Below, piece by piece: positions 1 through 9,156 of a stretch of 64,000 bases of DNA (its first letter is position 1; every line of letters begins with the position of its first letter). A program made the translations under genes and the position numbers. The stretch comes from Elizabethkingia sp. YR214 (GTDB lineage: Bacteria > Bacteroidota > Bacteroidia > Flavobacteriales > Weeksellaceae). Below the pieces are notes generated by a model that was not told the origin of the DNA, searched no databases, and was given only the letters and a program-made list of their open reading frames with translations. Location of the stretch: contig NZ_QBUH01000005.1 in NCBI RefSeq assembly GCF_003058195.1, forward strand, positions 310,001-374,000. Reading direction: 5' to 3'.

Positions 1-320
1 TTAATTGCAGCTTGCGTAGCAATTGCTGATGTAATAACAGGAGTAAGGGTAGCAATAACAGGTTGTTCTCCAGCCATAAAAGTGCTTACCTGCTCTTTTA
101 CAGTTGAGCCTACTTTTAACTGCCTGGCGGATGCCATATTAGTTGAAATAGTCTCGCTTTCAAATTCACTTCCGAGTAAGTTCATCTTTATAAGAGCAGA
201 ACCATTTGTGATTAGATTATCACCTGGATTATCTATTGCGTTGTCTGAGCTTCTGCATGATGTTATCAGAAGTGAACCGGATAACATAAAAGCCGCAATT
301 GTTATTTTTAAGTTTTTCAT
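1..320 (-). CDS. Lipoprotein of unknown function, 3' end beyond window
   Basis: Reading leftward from an ATG at 318-320, the frame stays open to the window edge for 106 codons, so this is the N-terminal part only. The first 22 residues form a type II signal peptide: basic start (MKNLK), hydrophobic core, and lipobox LITSC with the lipidated cysteine at residue 22. The following SSDN stretch resembles the short polar/acidic tails that mark surface-exposed lipoproteins in Bacteroidota. The visible mature part is rich in Ser, Thr and Ala and shows no domain I recognise. It lies 48 nt downstream of the 57-aa peptide gene on the same strand and is probably co-transcribed with it. Function unknown. 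Confidence 0.75.
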   Translation of the reverse strand, partial: MKNLKITIAAFMLSGSLLITSCRSSDNAIDNPGDNLITNGSALIKMNLLGSEFESETISTNMASARQLKVGSTVKEQVSTFMAGEQPVIATLTPVITSAIATQAAI

Positions 321-368
321 TGTTTGTGAGGTAATAAATTTATTTCATATTTATTTGTTACAATCCGA

Positions 369-542
369 TTACCATTCAATGGTTCTGTTATCGTCATCCC
401 CCTGAGTCCATTCTTCCTGAACTTGTCCACCTGAATTTGGTGGAAGTACTTTAGCTGAACCAGCAGCTATTCCTTGTTCCATCTCTATTAGGAACATCTC
501 AAATCTTGGAGATACATACTCCTCTTTTTTTAAATCATTCAT
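369..542 (-). CDS. 57-aa acidic peptide of unknown function
   Basis: ATG at 540-542, TAA at 369-371. The product is 57 residues with no signal peptide. It opens MNDLKKEEYVSPRFEMF, has a central EMEQGIAAGSA segment, and ends in a Gly/Asp/Glu/Trp-rich tail (QEEWTQGDDDNRTIEW). From memory, short proteins with a YxSPxxE start, an E-x-G-hydrophobic-A-x-GS core and an acidic tail with Trp often sit just upstream of lipoprotein genes in Bacteroidota; their role is not known to me. Here it precedes a lipoprotein gene by 48 nt in the same direction. A translated gene is supported by the intact frame, this context and the resemblance. Function unknown. Confidence 0.6.
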   Translation of the reverse strand: MNDLKKEEYVSPRFEMFLIEMEQGIAAGSAKVLPPNSGGQVQEEWTQGDDDNRTIEW

Positions 543-1003
543 TAATACATTTGTTTGTGTTGTAATATTCTTCTTTATGGGATAAGAGCGCTAGAAATAA
601 CCAGACAGTAACTTTTGACTACTGACCATAATATTATTTAGACACCCTGCTAAAGTTTATTATGCAGAGTATCCTATACGATTAAATCTAATGTTTGTTA
701 TCACCTGTCTTTGGCGATCGATAAAGACGTGCAAAAATACTAGTAATAAAGACTACCACGAAAGTACTACTGTTGTCAAAATCCGGAAAATGGCAAATAA
801 AGGTTGAAAAACAGCTTTCACATAAAATACTGATATACAGTAATGTAAAATTGTAAAATATAATTAAGGCCTATTTTGTAGACATCCCTTTTATATTATT
901 AAGAATGAGAATTAAAAAATTTAATATATGAATAAAGCACTTGTACTATGGTATAAATTGCATTGAGGAAGTATAATCTGATAGATTTGGGGCACAAAAA
1001 ATG
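543..1003. other. Intergenic region, 461 nt
   Basis: No coding frame of convincing quality. A minus-strand -7-like element TATTTTTG lies at 732-739 (plus-strand CAAAAATA), which would give the peptide gene a leader of roughly 180 nt, but no good -33 element stands behind it. I see no clear terminator for the TPR/AraC operon ending at 1004. Confidence 0.35.
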
Positions 1004-2554
1004 TCAGGCTTTTTCATTTTCATTAATAAACTTAATAAACTCCGAGGGTGAAACACCTGTAATATTTTTAAAGGTAGTTGTAAATTTACTATGAGAACTT
1101 ATTCCTACTTCATCAGCTAGTGCACTTATTTTATATTGTCTGTATACTGGTTCAGTATTTAATTTTTTTAAAATATATTTAATCCGAAGTTCATTGGTAT
1201 AGGTAGTAAAATCTTTTTCTCTGTATTTCTTAATAATATAAGAGAGATATTTAGTATTGGTATCCATAAAGGTTACCATATAAGACAATGACATATTTTT
1301 ATCTATAAAACGCACTTCCTCTTCAAATATATTTAGTTTTTCCAGAAGTGCTTTTTCCGTCTCTTCTGACATGGCTGAAGTTATATTATTTTTAGTTTTT
1401 TTTGGATTAGTTTTCATCCACTTATTTTCTTCAGTAAGCTTATTCAGTATATCCTGAATTTTATTAATGCGCTTTTTTTGTCTGTATCTGTATACAATAA
1501 AAAACGATATATTTCCTAATATAAAAAGGACTGCTACATATACCAATATACCTTTAGTAAGTCCTTTCTTAGTTTTTTCCGCACTCTCTTTCTCCAGACT
1601 GAGGTATTCATTATTAATAAGCTCTGCATTCTGATCTTCTATTTCTGCAGAAAGAGAATCTTTTTTCCCTGTAGCCGCAAAAATTCTTTTTGCATCTTTT
1701 TTCTTAGTATAGTATTCCTGTACCGTGCGATAGATATCCTTATCCAGATCTATGTATACAGACTTGCGGGCATATTCTTCAGCTCTGTCCAGATAGATTT
1801 TAGCTTTATCTGGTTCATCATTCCGTATATAAGCCAATGCCAATTCCTGATAAATTCTTCCTGCCAAAGCGCTTTCCGGCATTTTCTTATCTGTGAAGAG
1901 TAATGCTCTATTGTAACAGTCGATGGCTTTTTTGTATTCTCCGGTATTGATGTAGCATATTCCCATCAATTGATCATTGGAAGCTATAAAAAAATCTTTT
2001 GAAGAAAATTTATCAAAATATCCTTGGGCTTCTTTATACTTATTAATAGCCTCTTTATAACGGTGTTGTTCAAAATCGAAATGAGCTAGTTCCTGCATCA
2101 TAAGTCCCTGCACTTTATAAGCATCAACAGGATTATTGATTTTCTTTGCTGTCGTCAATGCTTTTTGGAAGTAATACTTGGATTTATCATAGAGTTTCAG
2201 AAACCGGTACTGAGATGCTAAAAAACCATTTACTCTGGTTTGCCATGCATAATCGTCGGTACTTCTTATAATTTCATCAGCTTTTTCAGCATAACTTATT
2301 GCTTTATCCATATCATTCTTTTGTTGATATAATGTTGCAATGAGCAATAAACTGCGGACTCTGTATGCAGGTATAACAGTACTCTTATACAATGAATCTG
2401 CAGCTACAAGTGCTTTGTCAAAATCTTCCTGAGCTATTTTATGGAGTATCTTTTTATGAACTTTGCTATAAGCTTCATAATCCTGAGCTTTCACTAATAA
2501 TATGAAAGAGCATATAACAAGTAAATAAATTTTATGAATCATAGCTTTAATCAT
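1004..2554 (-). CDS. Membrane-anchored TPR / AraC-type transcriptional regulator (paralogue 3)
   Basis: About 516 residues. Order: signal peptide (IHKIYLLVICSFILLVKAQ), alpha-helical TPR repeats over roughly residues 30-290, one transmembrane helix near residues 335-355 followed by a basic RYRQKKR patch, a linker, and a C-terminal AraC-type double helix-turn-helix. The last has the signature KISALADEVG followed by SSHSKFTTTFKNITGVSP. This predicts a periplasmic sensor passing its signal across the inner membrane to a cytoplasmic DNA-binding domain. The chosen ATG at 2554 starts 4 nt after the preceding gene's TAG; ATG 2542 (MIHK) aligns best with the paralogues and may be the true start. It is the last gene of a three-paralogue operon. 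Ligand and target genes unknown. Confidence 0.85.
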   Translation of the reverse strand: MIKAMIHKIYLLVICSFILLVKAQDYEAYSKVHKKILHKIAQEDFDKALVAADSLYKSTVIPAYRVRSLLLIATLYQQKNDMDKAISYAEKADEIIRSTDDYAWQTRVNGFLASQYRFLKLYDKSKYYFQKALTTAKKINNPVDAYKVQGLMMQELAHFDFEQHRYKEAINKYKEAQGYFDKFSSKDFFIASNDQLMGICYINTGEYKKAIDCYNRALLFTDKKMPESALAGRIYQELALAYIRNDEPDKAKIYLDRAEEYARKSVYIDLDKDIYRTVQEYYTKKKDAKRIFAATGKKDSLSAEIEDQNAELINNEYLSLEKESAEKTKKGLTKGILVYVAVLFILGNISFFIVYRYRQKKRINKIQDILNKLTEENKWMKTNPKKTKNNITSAMSEETEKALLEKLNIFEEEVRFIDKNMSLSYMVTFMDTNTKYLSYIIKKYREKDFTTYTNELRIKYILKKLNTEPVYRQYKISALADEVGISSHSKFTTTFKNITGVSPSEFIKFINENEKA

Positions 2555-2558
2555 CCAA

Positions 2559-4127
2559 CTATTCAATTGTACCTTGGTTATCTTTATTCTCTATATATTT
2601 TATAAAATATGACGGAGATACATCTGTAACACTTTTAAAGATTGTTGTAAACTTGCTGTGGGAAGAAAAACCGGCATCTTCTGCCAGTGTACTTATTTTA
2701 TATTGTCTGTATACAGGTTCTGTATTAAGCTTGTCCAAGATATAATTGATCCTGAGTTCGTTGATATAAGTCGTAAAATCTTTCCCTTTGTACTTTTTTA
2801 TAACAAAGGACAAATACTTTGTGTTGGTTCCTATATGAGTTGCAACATAGGAAAGTGAAACTTTCTTGTCTGTAAATAATTGCCCTCGCTCAAAATTTTC
2901 AAGTTTTGTCAAAAGCAATTGTTCAGTTTCTAAAGACATTAGACTTGTACCTGCATCTGTATTATTATCAGATTTCCCTATTATTTCTATTTCAGCTTGT
3001 TCATTATTCTTTTCTTTCTGATTTTTTAAAATATTTCTGATTTTTAATATTTGCCTCTTTTTTGCTCTGCTGTAGAAAAAGAAGAATAACAGATTCCCAA
3101 TAATAAAAACACCACTTATTGCAATAAATATACTCTTAGTATAATTTTTTTCCTCCTGTTCAGTATTCTGTTTTTCAAGCTTTGAGAATTGCTGATTCAG
3201 AAAACGCGTATTAAGAGAAGTAATCAGTTCGGATAAAGAATCTTTTTTTTCCGTAGCCAATGTAAAGTTCTGTGCATCATTTTTCTTTGCATAGTACTCC
3301 TGTGATGTGCTGTAAATTTCCTGATTAAGCCCCAAGTACTTCGAATTCTTTACATATTCTTCAGCTTTGTCCAGATACTCTTTCGCTTTATCCAACTCTC
3401 CGTTGCGTATATAAGCTAACGCCAATCCCTGAAAAACCTTTCCGGCAAGAGTACTTTTGGGAATATTTTTTTCGGCATATACCAAAGCTTCTTTATAGCA
3501 TGCAATCGCTTTATCATATACTTCTGCACCAATATAGCAGACACCCATCAGTTGATTATTTGTAGCCATAAAGAAATCCTTCTCCGGAAGAAGACTGAAT
3601 TTCTCCTGAGCCTTCTTCAATTTAAAAATTGCTTTTTTGTATTGCTTCGTCTTAATATCATAATGAGCTAATTCCTGTAACATCAAGCCTGTAACATTAT
3701 TTGATTCAGCAGGATCTTTGATATACTTCACAGCACTTAGTGCTTTCTCAGTATAGGATTTTGATTTATCATACAGATTGATGATTCTGTACTGTGACGC
3801 TAGGAAGCCAAACACCCTCGCACTAGAGTCATATATTTGAAACTTCTCAATAATATCCTCGGATTTCTCCGCATAGTTAACAGCTTTCTCTACATCTCCT
3901 TTTCGTTGATATAGTAGAGCCAATAACATAAGACTTTTAACCTGAAAAGCAGGTTTAGCCGAACTCCTGTATAATGAGTCACCAGCAATTATAGCTTTAT
4001 CAAAATTATTTTGGTAAGTCTCATGCAATATTTTCGAATATACTTTATCATAATTTTTGGCATTTTGTGCCTTCAACAATAATAAAGAAAGAATTGTTAT
4101 ACATGTATAAATCTTCCGGAGCATCAT
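2559..4127 (-). CDS. Membrane-anchored TPR / AraC-type transcriptional regulator (paralogue 2)
   Basis: 522 residues with the same layout as its neighbours: signal peptide (MLRKIYTCITILSLLLLKAQ), TPR array with repeated DKAKEYLDKAEEY-type helices to about residue 290, a transmembrane segment near residues 330-352 (IFIAISGVFIIGNLLFFFFY), a charged linker, and an AraC-type HTH ending KFTTIFKSVTDVSPSYFIKYI. Tandem ATG codons at 4127 and 4124 are both usable. The stop lies 4 nt before the likely ATG of the next gene and the gene starts 32 nt after the upstream paralogue, so the three are almost certainly one transcript. One-component transmembrane regulator by architecture; signal unknown. Confidence 0.87.
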   Translation of the reverse strand: MMLRKIYTCITILSLLLLKAQNAKNYDKVYSKILHETYQNNFDKAIIAGDSLYRSSAKPAFQVKSLMLLALLYQRKGDVEKAVNYAEKSEDIIEKFQIYDSSARVFGFLASQYRIINLYDKSKSYTEKALSAVKYIKDPAESNNVTGLMLQELAHYDIKTKQYKKAIFKLKKAQEKFSLLPEKDFFMATNNQLMGVCYIGAEVYDKAIACYKEALVYAEKNIPKSTLAGKVFQGLALAYIRNGELDKAKEYLDKAEEYVKNSKYLGLNQEIYSTSQEYYAKKNDAQNFTLATEKKDSLSELITSLNTRFLNQQFSKLEKQNTEQEEKNYTKSIFIAISGVFIIGNLLFFFFYSRAKKRQILKIRNILKNQKEKNNEQAEIEIIGKSDNNTDAGTSLMSLETEQLLLTKLENFERGQLFTDKKVSLSYVATHIGTNTKYLSFVIKKYKGKDFTTYINELRINYILDKLNTEPVYRQYKISTLAEDAGFSSHSKFTTIFKSVTDVSPSYFIKYIENKDNQGTIE

Positions 4128-4159
4128 TTGTATTATTAGCCTTTTTATAAATAGAAACG

Positions 4160-5716
4160 TCAGATCTTCTTCTGGCTTATGTAATTAATAAAATGTGAAG
4201 GAGATACATCTGTAATATTTTTAAAAATTGTGGCAAACTTGCTGTGGGAAGAAAAGCCAGCCTCATCTGCAAGTACACTTATTTTGTATTGTCTGTACAC
4301 CGGATCTGTTGTTAGCTTTTCTATAATATAATCAACTCTAAGTTCATTAATATAGTTTGTAAAATCTTTTTGCCTGTGCTTTTTAATGATATAGGAAAGA
4401 TACTTTGTATTGGTTTCCATATAAGAGGCAACATAGGATAATGAGGCATTTTTATCTTTGTAAAGTTGCTGTTTTTCAAATTTGCGCAAAGATTCCAACA
4501 AGGCATCTTCCGTTTCCGGAGGCATCATTTGTGTGCCTTTTTCTTTTGCAGCGCTATGTTCCGGCGCAACTGAATTTAAGGACGTATAAGATTTCTTCTG
4601 TCTTTTTCTATGTTGATTCAGAATATGCTGCATTCTGGTTAATTGCTGCTTTTGCCTTCTTCGATAGAATGTAAAAACTAATATTCCACACAAAATACCT
4701 AAACCTGTCATCAGAATTACTATATTTTTCAGAGAACCGGTTTCTTTTGTTTTTATATTATTATTTTCCAGCTGAACATAAGCGTTGTTGATAAAGGCAT
4801 CTGTTTTCTTGGAGATTTTATCTTCTACAACATCTTTCTTATCACTGATTTTACGAAGATTTTCAATGTCTTGTACTTTGCTGTAATATTCCTGAGTTCT
4901 TTTGTAAACCTCTTTTTTCAATTGCAAATATTCTGATTTATCTGCTATTTTCACTGCTTTATCCAGATATATTTTAGCTTTATCCAGCTCATCTGTCTTC
5001 ATATATACCTCAGCAATTCCGGAATAAACAATTCCGGTAAGGTAATTTTCTGGTCCATTTTTTAGTAATGTTAAGGCATCATTATAATATTTGAGTGAAC
5101 GCTCTGTATTCCCTAGATTATAATAGCATAAGCCTAAAAGCTGCTTATTACCAGCTGTCATAAAATCTTTATTCTGACTGATATTATCAAAATACTTTTG
5201 CGAAGCTTCTATATTTTTGATAGCCTTGCGGTATTTCTGGACTGCTATATTATAATAAGCCAACTCCTGAGACACCAGACCTTTTGCACTACTAGCTGCT
5301 TCTTTATTTTCTATTTTTCCGGCATATTCCAATGCCTTTTCCGAATAAGTTCTGGATTTATTAAACAAGCCCAAAAGACGATACTGAGTGGAAAGAAAAC
5401 CTAAAACCCGCGTATTCCAAGATGCATCACTTGTCTGTTCTATAATTTTTTCTGCTCTCAAAGCATAGTCTACGGATCTTTTGAGATCATGAGTCTGTTG
5501 ATATAAAGTAGCAGAAAGCATAAGACTCTTTGTCTGTAACAAAGGAGTTTGTGAAATATTAAAGAGAGAGTCTGAAATAGCCACGGCTTTTTTGAAATCT
5601 TTCTGAGAAGTTTCAAGATATGTTTTTACATATATTTTATTAAAAGCTTCAGCATCCTGACCTTTCACTATCAACATAAGAAACAGGCCAAGAAAGCAAA
5701 TTTTTATCTTCAACAT
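4160..5716 (-). CDS. Membrane-anchored TPR / AraC-type transcriptional regulator (paralogue 1)
   Basis: 518 residues; first gene of the tandem trio. Signal peptide MLKIKICFLGLFLMLIVKGQ, TPR helices over about residues 30-290, a transmembrane helix near residues 327-348 (IVILMTGLGILCGILVFTFY) followed by RRRQKQQ, and a C-terminal AraC-type HTH with KISVLADEAGFSSHSKF and ITDVSPSHFINYI. TPR domains usually bind peptides or proteins, so the sensor part may recognise a periplasmic protein or peptide; this is inference. A strong Bacteroidota-type promoter lies at 5859-5890, giving a leader of about 135 nt. No obvious target gene adjoins; the peptide/lipoprotein pair at 1-542 is the nearest candidate. 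Confidence 0.87.
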   Translation of the reverse strand: MLKIKICFLGLFLMLIVKGQDAEAFNKIYVKTYLETSQKDFKKAVAISDSLFNISQTPLLQTKSLMLSATLYQQTHDLKRSVDYALRAEKIIEQTSDASWNTRVLGFLSTQYRLLGLFNKSRTYSEKALEYAGKIENKEAASSAKGLVSQELAYYNIAVQKYRKAIKNIEASQKYFDNISQNKDFMTAGNKQLLGLCYYNLGNTERSLKYYNDALTLLKNGPENYLTGIVYSGIAEVYMKTDELDKAKIYLDKAVKIADKSEYLQLKKEVYKRTQEYYSKVQDIENLRKISDKKDVVEDKISKKTDAFINNAYVQLENNNIKTKETGSLKNIVILMTGLGILCGILVFTFYRRRQKQQLTRMQHILNQHRKRQKKSYTSLNSVAPEHSAAKEKGTQMMPPETEDALLESLRKFEKQQLYKDKNASLSYVASYMETNTKYLSYIIKKHRQKDFTNYINELRVDYIIEKLTTDPVYRQYKISVLADEAGFSSHSKFATIFKNITDVSPSHFINYISQKKI

Positions 5717-5858
5717 AAAGTATTTTTAACCTAACGAGTTTGTATAACTTTAGCAAGATTAACTTATGATCTCAGATTTTGCTCAGCAATCCATCTTAAT
5801 TTCCTTAAAATAAAATTACAATATACATTTATCTGTACACAATAGTCAATTCAGATTG

Positions 5859-5890
5859 CAAATGTATACAAACAATGTACTTATAACAAA
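5859..5890 (-). promoter_or_regulatory. Promoter of the TPR/AraC operon (TTTG-N20-TACATTTG)
   Basis: On the minus strand TTTG (5890-5887) is followed after 20 nt by TACATTTG (5866-5859), a full match to the Bacteroidota housekeeping consensus TTTG / TAnnTTTG. Transcription would begin near 5852. Confidence 0.6.
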
Positions 5891-6075
5891 AACATATTGA
5901 ATAAAAATAACTTAGACCAATAATTTAAATAAACATAAGCACAAAAAACGCATGCTTATATTAAAAAAATGTAACATAAAATTTTTGAGAAAATTCAAAA
6001 AAAACAGAAATAAAATTTTATAAATGAGACTATTACTACAGTACGACACTTAAAAATCCTTTATAAATGTAAGTT

Positions 6076-6107
6076 AAAAAAATACCCCTCGGAATTCCGA
6101 AGGGTAT
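6076..6107 (-). terminator. Rho-independent terminator of the sigma factor-lipA operon
   Basis: Inverted repeat ATACCC-C-TCGGAA / TTCCGA-A-GGGTAT at 6082-6107, followed on the minus strand by a run of seven T (6082-6076). It lies just after the lipA stop. Confidence 0.8.
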
Positions 6108-6125
6108 CATTTCACAAATTAAATT

Positions 6126-6998
6126 TTAGTGGATGTGTTTTTCTGCATGATAAGAAGAACGCACCAGTGGGGAACTTTCCACATGTCTGAAGCCAAGACT
6201 TCTCGCAAAAGTTCCGTATTCATCGAACTCTTCCGGTGTAATAAATCTTTTTACCGGTAAGTGTTTCTTCGTAGGTTGTAAATATTGCCCAAGTGTAATA
6301 ACGTCTACATTTGCATTTCTGATATCTTCAATAGTCTGGAAAACTTCATCTTTTTCTTCACCAAGTCCCAACATTACTCCGGTTTTGGTACGACGCTGTC
6401 CTGCCTCTTTCATATATCTAAGTACCTCCAGACTTCTTTCGTATTTTGCCTGAATACGTACCTCACGGGTAAGTCTTTTCACAGTTTCCATATTATGAGA
6501 AATTACCTCCGGAGCTACCTCTATAAGTCTGTCAATATGTTTTGTTATTCCCTGAAAATCCGGAATTAATGTTTCCATTGTTGTCCCAGGAGATATTCTT
6601 CGTACTGCATTTACTGTTTCTGCCCACAGGATAGATCCCATATCTTTAAGGTCATCTCTGTCTACAGAAGTTAATACAGCATGCTTGATCTTCATTAACT
6701 TGATGGAACGGGCTACTTTTTCAGGTTCATCCCAGTTTACGTCTAGTGGCTTTCCGGTTTTTACACCACAGAATCCACAGCTTCTGGTACAGATATTCCC
6801 CAGAATCATAAAAGTTGCTGTTCCTTCTCCCCAACACTCACCCATATTAGGGCAACTTCCACTCTGACAAATTGTATTTAGTTTATACTTATCTACAAGT
6901 GTTCTTAACTCGCGGTAATTTTTCCCTGTTGGTAGTTTTACCCTAATCCATTTAGGCTTTTGAGTTGTAGTATCGTTAGTTAATGTCTCGTTACTCAT
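6126..6998 (-). CDS. lipA: Lipoyl synthase
   Basis: 290 residues, normal family length. Radical-SAM enzyme that inserts two sulfur atoms into protein-bound octanoyl groups to make the lipoyl cofactor of 2-oxoacid dehydrogenases and the glycine cleavage system; cytoplasmic. All family markers are present: auxiliary cluster cysteines in CX4CX5C (C44, C49, C55), radical-SAM cluster cysteines in CX3CX2C (C70, C74, C77, [10 protein letters not shown]), and the C-terminal RSSYHAE serine motif. The ATG at 6998 overlaps the end of the upstream sigma-factor gene by 8 nt (ATGAGTAA), so the two are translationally coupled. A strong terminator follows. Confidence 0.97.
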   Translation of the reverse strand: MSNETLTNDTTTQKPKWIRVKLPTGKNYRELRTLVDKYKLNTICQSGSCPNMGECWGEGTATFMILGNICTRSCGFCGVKTGKPLDVNWDEPEKVARSIKLMKIKHAVLTSVDRDDLKDMGSILWAETVNAVRRISPGTTMETLIPDFQGITKHIDRLIEVAPEVISHNMETVKRLTREVRIQAKYERSLEVLRYMKEAGQRRTKTGVMLGLGEEKDEVFQTIEDIRNANVDVITLGQYLQPTKKHLPVKRFITPEEFDEYGTFARSLGFRHVESSPLVRSSYHAEKHIH

Positions 6999-7551
6999 TG
7001 TATAACTCGTTATTTTTTAATAATTCTGCCAATACTTTTTTCGCCCGCATAATTCTGACTTTAGTATTAGCAACTGAGAGATTCAGCTCTTCAGCAATTT
7101 CTTTTATACTTTTTTCTTCAAAGAATCTAAGTCTGATAATATCCTGATAATTTGCATCCATAGAGGCAACAATTTGTAGGATTTCATCATTTTCTTCTTC
7201 AGAAATCAATAGTTCTTCCGGTGATTTTACAAAAACATTTTTTACTTCTTCCAGATCTCCGGTAGCATCCTCTACCTCACGGCTTTTCTTTCTCCAGTAG
7301 TCGATCACAGTATTCTGTGCAATCGTCAGAATCCACGTTTTAAACTGAAAACTCGGATCGAATAAATCCAGCTTTGTCAAAACTTTGGAAAATACATTTA
7401 CTGTAATTTCATCTGCCAGGACATCATCCTGAACCTTTTTCATTATAAAAGAAAAAACATCCACCCAGAACATATTGATCAATTGGGTTTGCGCCTTCTG
7501 ATCTTTACTTTGTGCTTTCCGGATAAGATGGATTAAGGATTCCTCGTTCAA
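6991..7551 (-). CDS. RNA polymerase sigma factor, sigma-70 family (ECF type)
   Basis: 186 residues. Region 2 spans about residues 25-90 (core-binding [22 protein letters not shown]) and region 4 about residues 125-180 ([32 protein letters not shown], a helix-turn-helix for the -35 element). No region 1.1 or 3 is visible, as in ECF factors, and no anti-sigma gene adjoins. The start must be the TTG at 7551-7549: no ATG is available before the conserved part and a stop lies four codons upstream. A -7 element (TATCTTTG, 7581-7574) sits 23 nt before the start. It overlaps lipA by 8 nt, so the pair is one operon. Regulon unknown. Confidence 0.9.
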   Translation of the reverse strand: MNEESLIHLIRKAQSKDQKAQTQLINMFWVDVFSFIMKKVQDDVLADEITVNVFSKVLTKLDLFDPSFQFKTWILTIAQNTVIDYWRKKSREVEDATGDLEEVKNVFVKSPEELLISEEENDEILQIVASMDANYQDIIRLRFFEEKSIKEIAEELNLSVANTKVRIMRAKKVLAELLKNNELYNE

Positions 7552-7573
7552 AACTTTTTTCTAAAAAACAATA

Positions 7574-7581
7574 CAAAGATA
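7574..7581 (-). promoter_or_regulatory. -7 element of the sigma factor-lipA operon
   Basis: Minus-strand TATCTTTG matches TAnnTTTG. No clear -33 TTG lies 17-20 nt upstream. Transcription would start near 7568, giving a leader of about 17 nt. Confidence 0.4.
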
Positions 7582-7726
7582 CTGAAGAGTTTGCTGAAAA
7601 AAAAGTCAGCGTTTTTCGTTTTTCCATATCGCTATAAGAGATGATAACGATAGTCATCTAATTCATTTATTTTTTTTCTTTAATTTAACACCCAATAACA
7701 GTCTGAAAAGCAACTGCAATACAAAC

Positions 7727-9049
7727 ATGAATAACTATAGTATGAAAAAAATTTTATGTACATTTTTAATATGCGCTGTAACAATAAGCATTTCCGCACA
7801 GAGAAAAACCACAAAAAAACAACCTAAAAAATCTTCCGGAAGAGCTACTATGGTAGATATTGCAGGAGTTACTGATGCTGTTTCTGATAAATCCGAAGCT
7901 GATACTTTAAGGCTAAAAGCAGGCAAAGCGTATGTTTTATTAATAGATGTTGCTCCCAATATGAAAGGAGTAACCGTAGGAGGGGACGATCAGGAAAAGA
8001 ATGAACTAATAAAGAATTTCAGAAAAAACACACCGGAAATTATTCAGTTATACACTTATACCTATGTACTTGCTGAAAATGGTCAATATATTGATCTTAC
8101 AGGTGATGGCAATACTTATCAGGCTGTTGCCTACTGGAGCGGAAAGATGGACGATAATATTGTAGCACAGGAAGGCAAAAAAATGGCAACAGAATTTGTT
8201 GCAACTCAGCTGGGACAGCAAAAAGAATCTTCCTATATCACGAACAGCAAAAAATATAAAGAGGAAATTAAATCTTTACAGGGTAAGAATAATTTTACCA
8301 AAAAGTCAGCAGAAGTAATGCTGTCATACTTACAACATCTTGCTGTACCCAAAATTTGCTTTATTGAAAATACAATGCTTTTTAATAAAGACCAATCCAA
8401 AGTAAAAGCAATTACCACCTATATTACAGGAGATAATGGCAAAAAGCAAAAATATCTGGTTACGAAGCTTAATGAATTAGGTCATCCCATTACGATTACG
8501 GAATACAGATCTGATGAAAAATCGGTTCAGAAGTTTACCTATAAAGATGGTATTCTCACAAATATCCAGACACCTGTAAATACTACTAATATAAGCTATG
8601 ATAATGACAGAATGATTACTTCCAGTGATTTGGGCGGAGGTATAGAAACGGAGATATACCGTTTGGAAAAAAATGAGTTATTACGAAAAAGCTATATTAT
8701 AATGAAAGATGATGTCAGTGATAATATGAATGCCGCTACTGATGAAAAAATAGAAAAATCCTGTACCAATTTCTATATAGACAATGTTATACAAACTTCT
8801 AATTGTAGCAGTAATGCTAATGAATTTCCTTTTACCCATACCAGTTCTTTTTATCAGGACGGAAAATTAATGCAGGAAACGAAATACAAAATTGAGAAAA
8901 AATCACCTGTATTATACGAAAGCCAGTATACAAGAGATAACAATGTCAGAAAAGCAATCTACCAGCTGAATGATAAAGGTCTATTAGAGTCTTATCAGAG
9001 GAACGAGAATAACAGGAAAAACACAGTTTGGTTAGAATACACTTATTAA
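7727..9049 (+). CDS. Secreted protein of unknown function
   Basis: 440 residues with a signal peptide (MKKILCTFLICAVTISISAQ); the mature part begins with a strongly basic stretch (RKTTKKQPKKSSGR). Two ATGs are possible, 7727 and 7742; the second begins directly at the signal peptide. The middle part is rich in Lys and Gln. The last 150 residues contain short repeating beta-strand-like units (TEYRSDEKSV, TYKDGILTNI, SYDNDRMITS) loosely like YD-type repeats. There is no transmembrane helix and no lipobox. I do not recognise the family. It stands alone between the divergent sigma factor gene and tyrS. Confidence 0.8.
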   Translation: MNNYSMKKILCTFLICAVTISISAQRKTTKKQPKKSSGRATMVDIAGVTDAVSDKSEADTLRLKAGKAYVLLIDVAPNMKGVTVGGDDQEKNELIKNFRKNTPEIIQLYTYTYVLAENGQYIDLTGDGNTYQAVAYWSGKMDDNIVAQEGKKMATEFVATQLGQQKESSYITNSKKYKEEIKSLQGKNNFTKKSAEVMLSYLQHLAVPKICFIENTMLFNKDQSKVKAITTYITGDNGKKQKYLVTKLNELGHPITITEYRSDEKSVQKFTYKDGILTNIQTPVNTTNISYDNDRMITSSDLGGGIETEIYRLEKNELLRKSYIIMKDDVSDNMNAATDEKIEKSCTNFYIDNVIQTSNCSSNANEFPFTHTSSFYQDGKLMQETKYKIEKKSPVLYESQYTRDNNVRKAIYQLNDKGLLESYQRNENNRKNTVWLEYTY

Positions 9050-9128
9050 CTTTAGTATATAAACGGCAATAATCTAAAGTTCCTGAAAAAATCAAATCTT
9101 TTTATAAGCCCGTGCAAAAGCATTTTTG

Positions 9129-9136
9129 TACCTTTG
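9129..9136 (+). promoter_or_regulatory. -7 element of tyrS
   Basis: TACCTTTG matches TAnnTTTG and is followed by GC, as is common in this group. It lies 20 nt before the tyrS ATG; the -33 element is weak. Confidence 0.45.
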
Positions 9137-9156
9137 CATCTTAAAATTTTTATATA

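Larger units (their letters stand above)
5717..6125. other. Intergenic region, 409 nt, between lipA and the TPR/AraC operon
   Basis: Very AT-rich and non-coding. It contains the promoter of the TPR/AraC operon at 5859-5890 and the lipA terminator at 6076-6107. Between 5891 and 6075 I see only A-rich sequence with no recognisable element. Confidence 0.5.
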
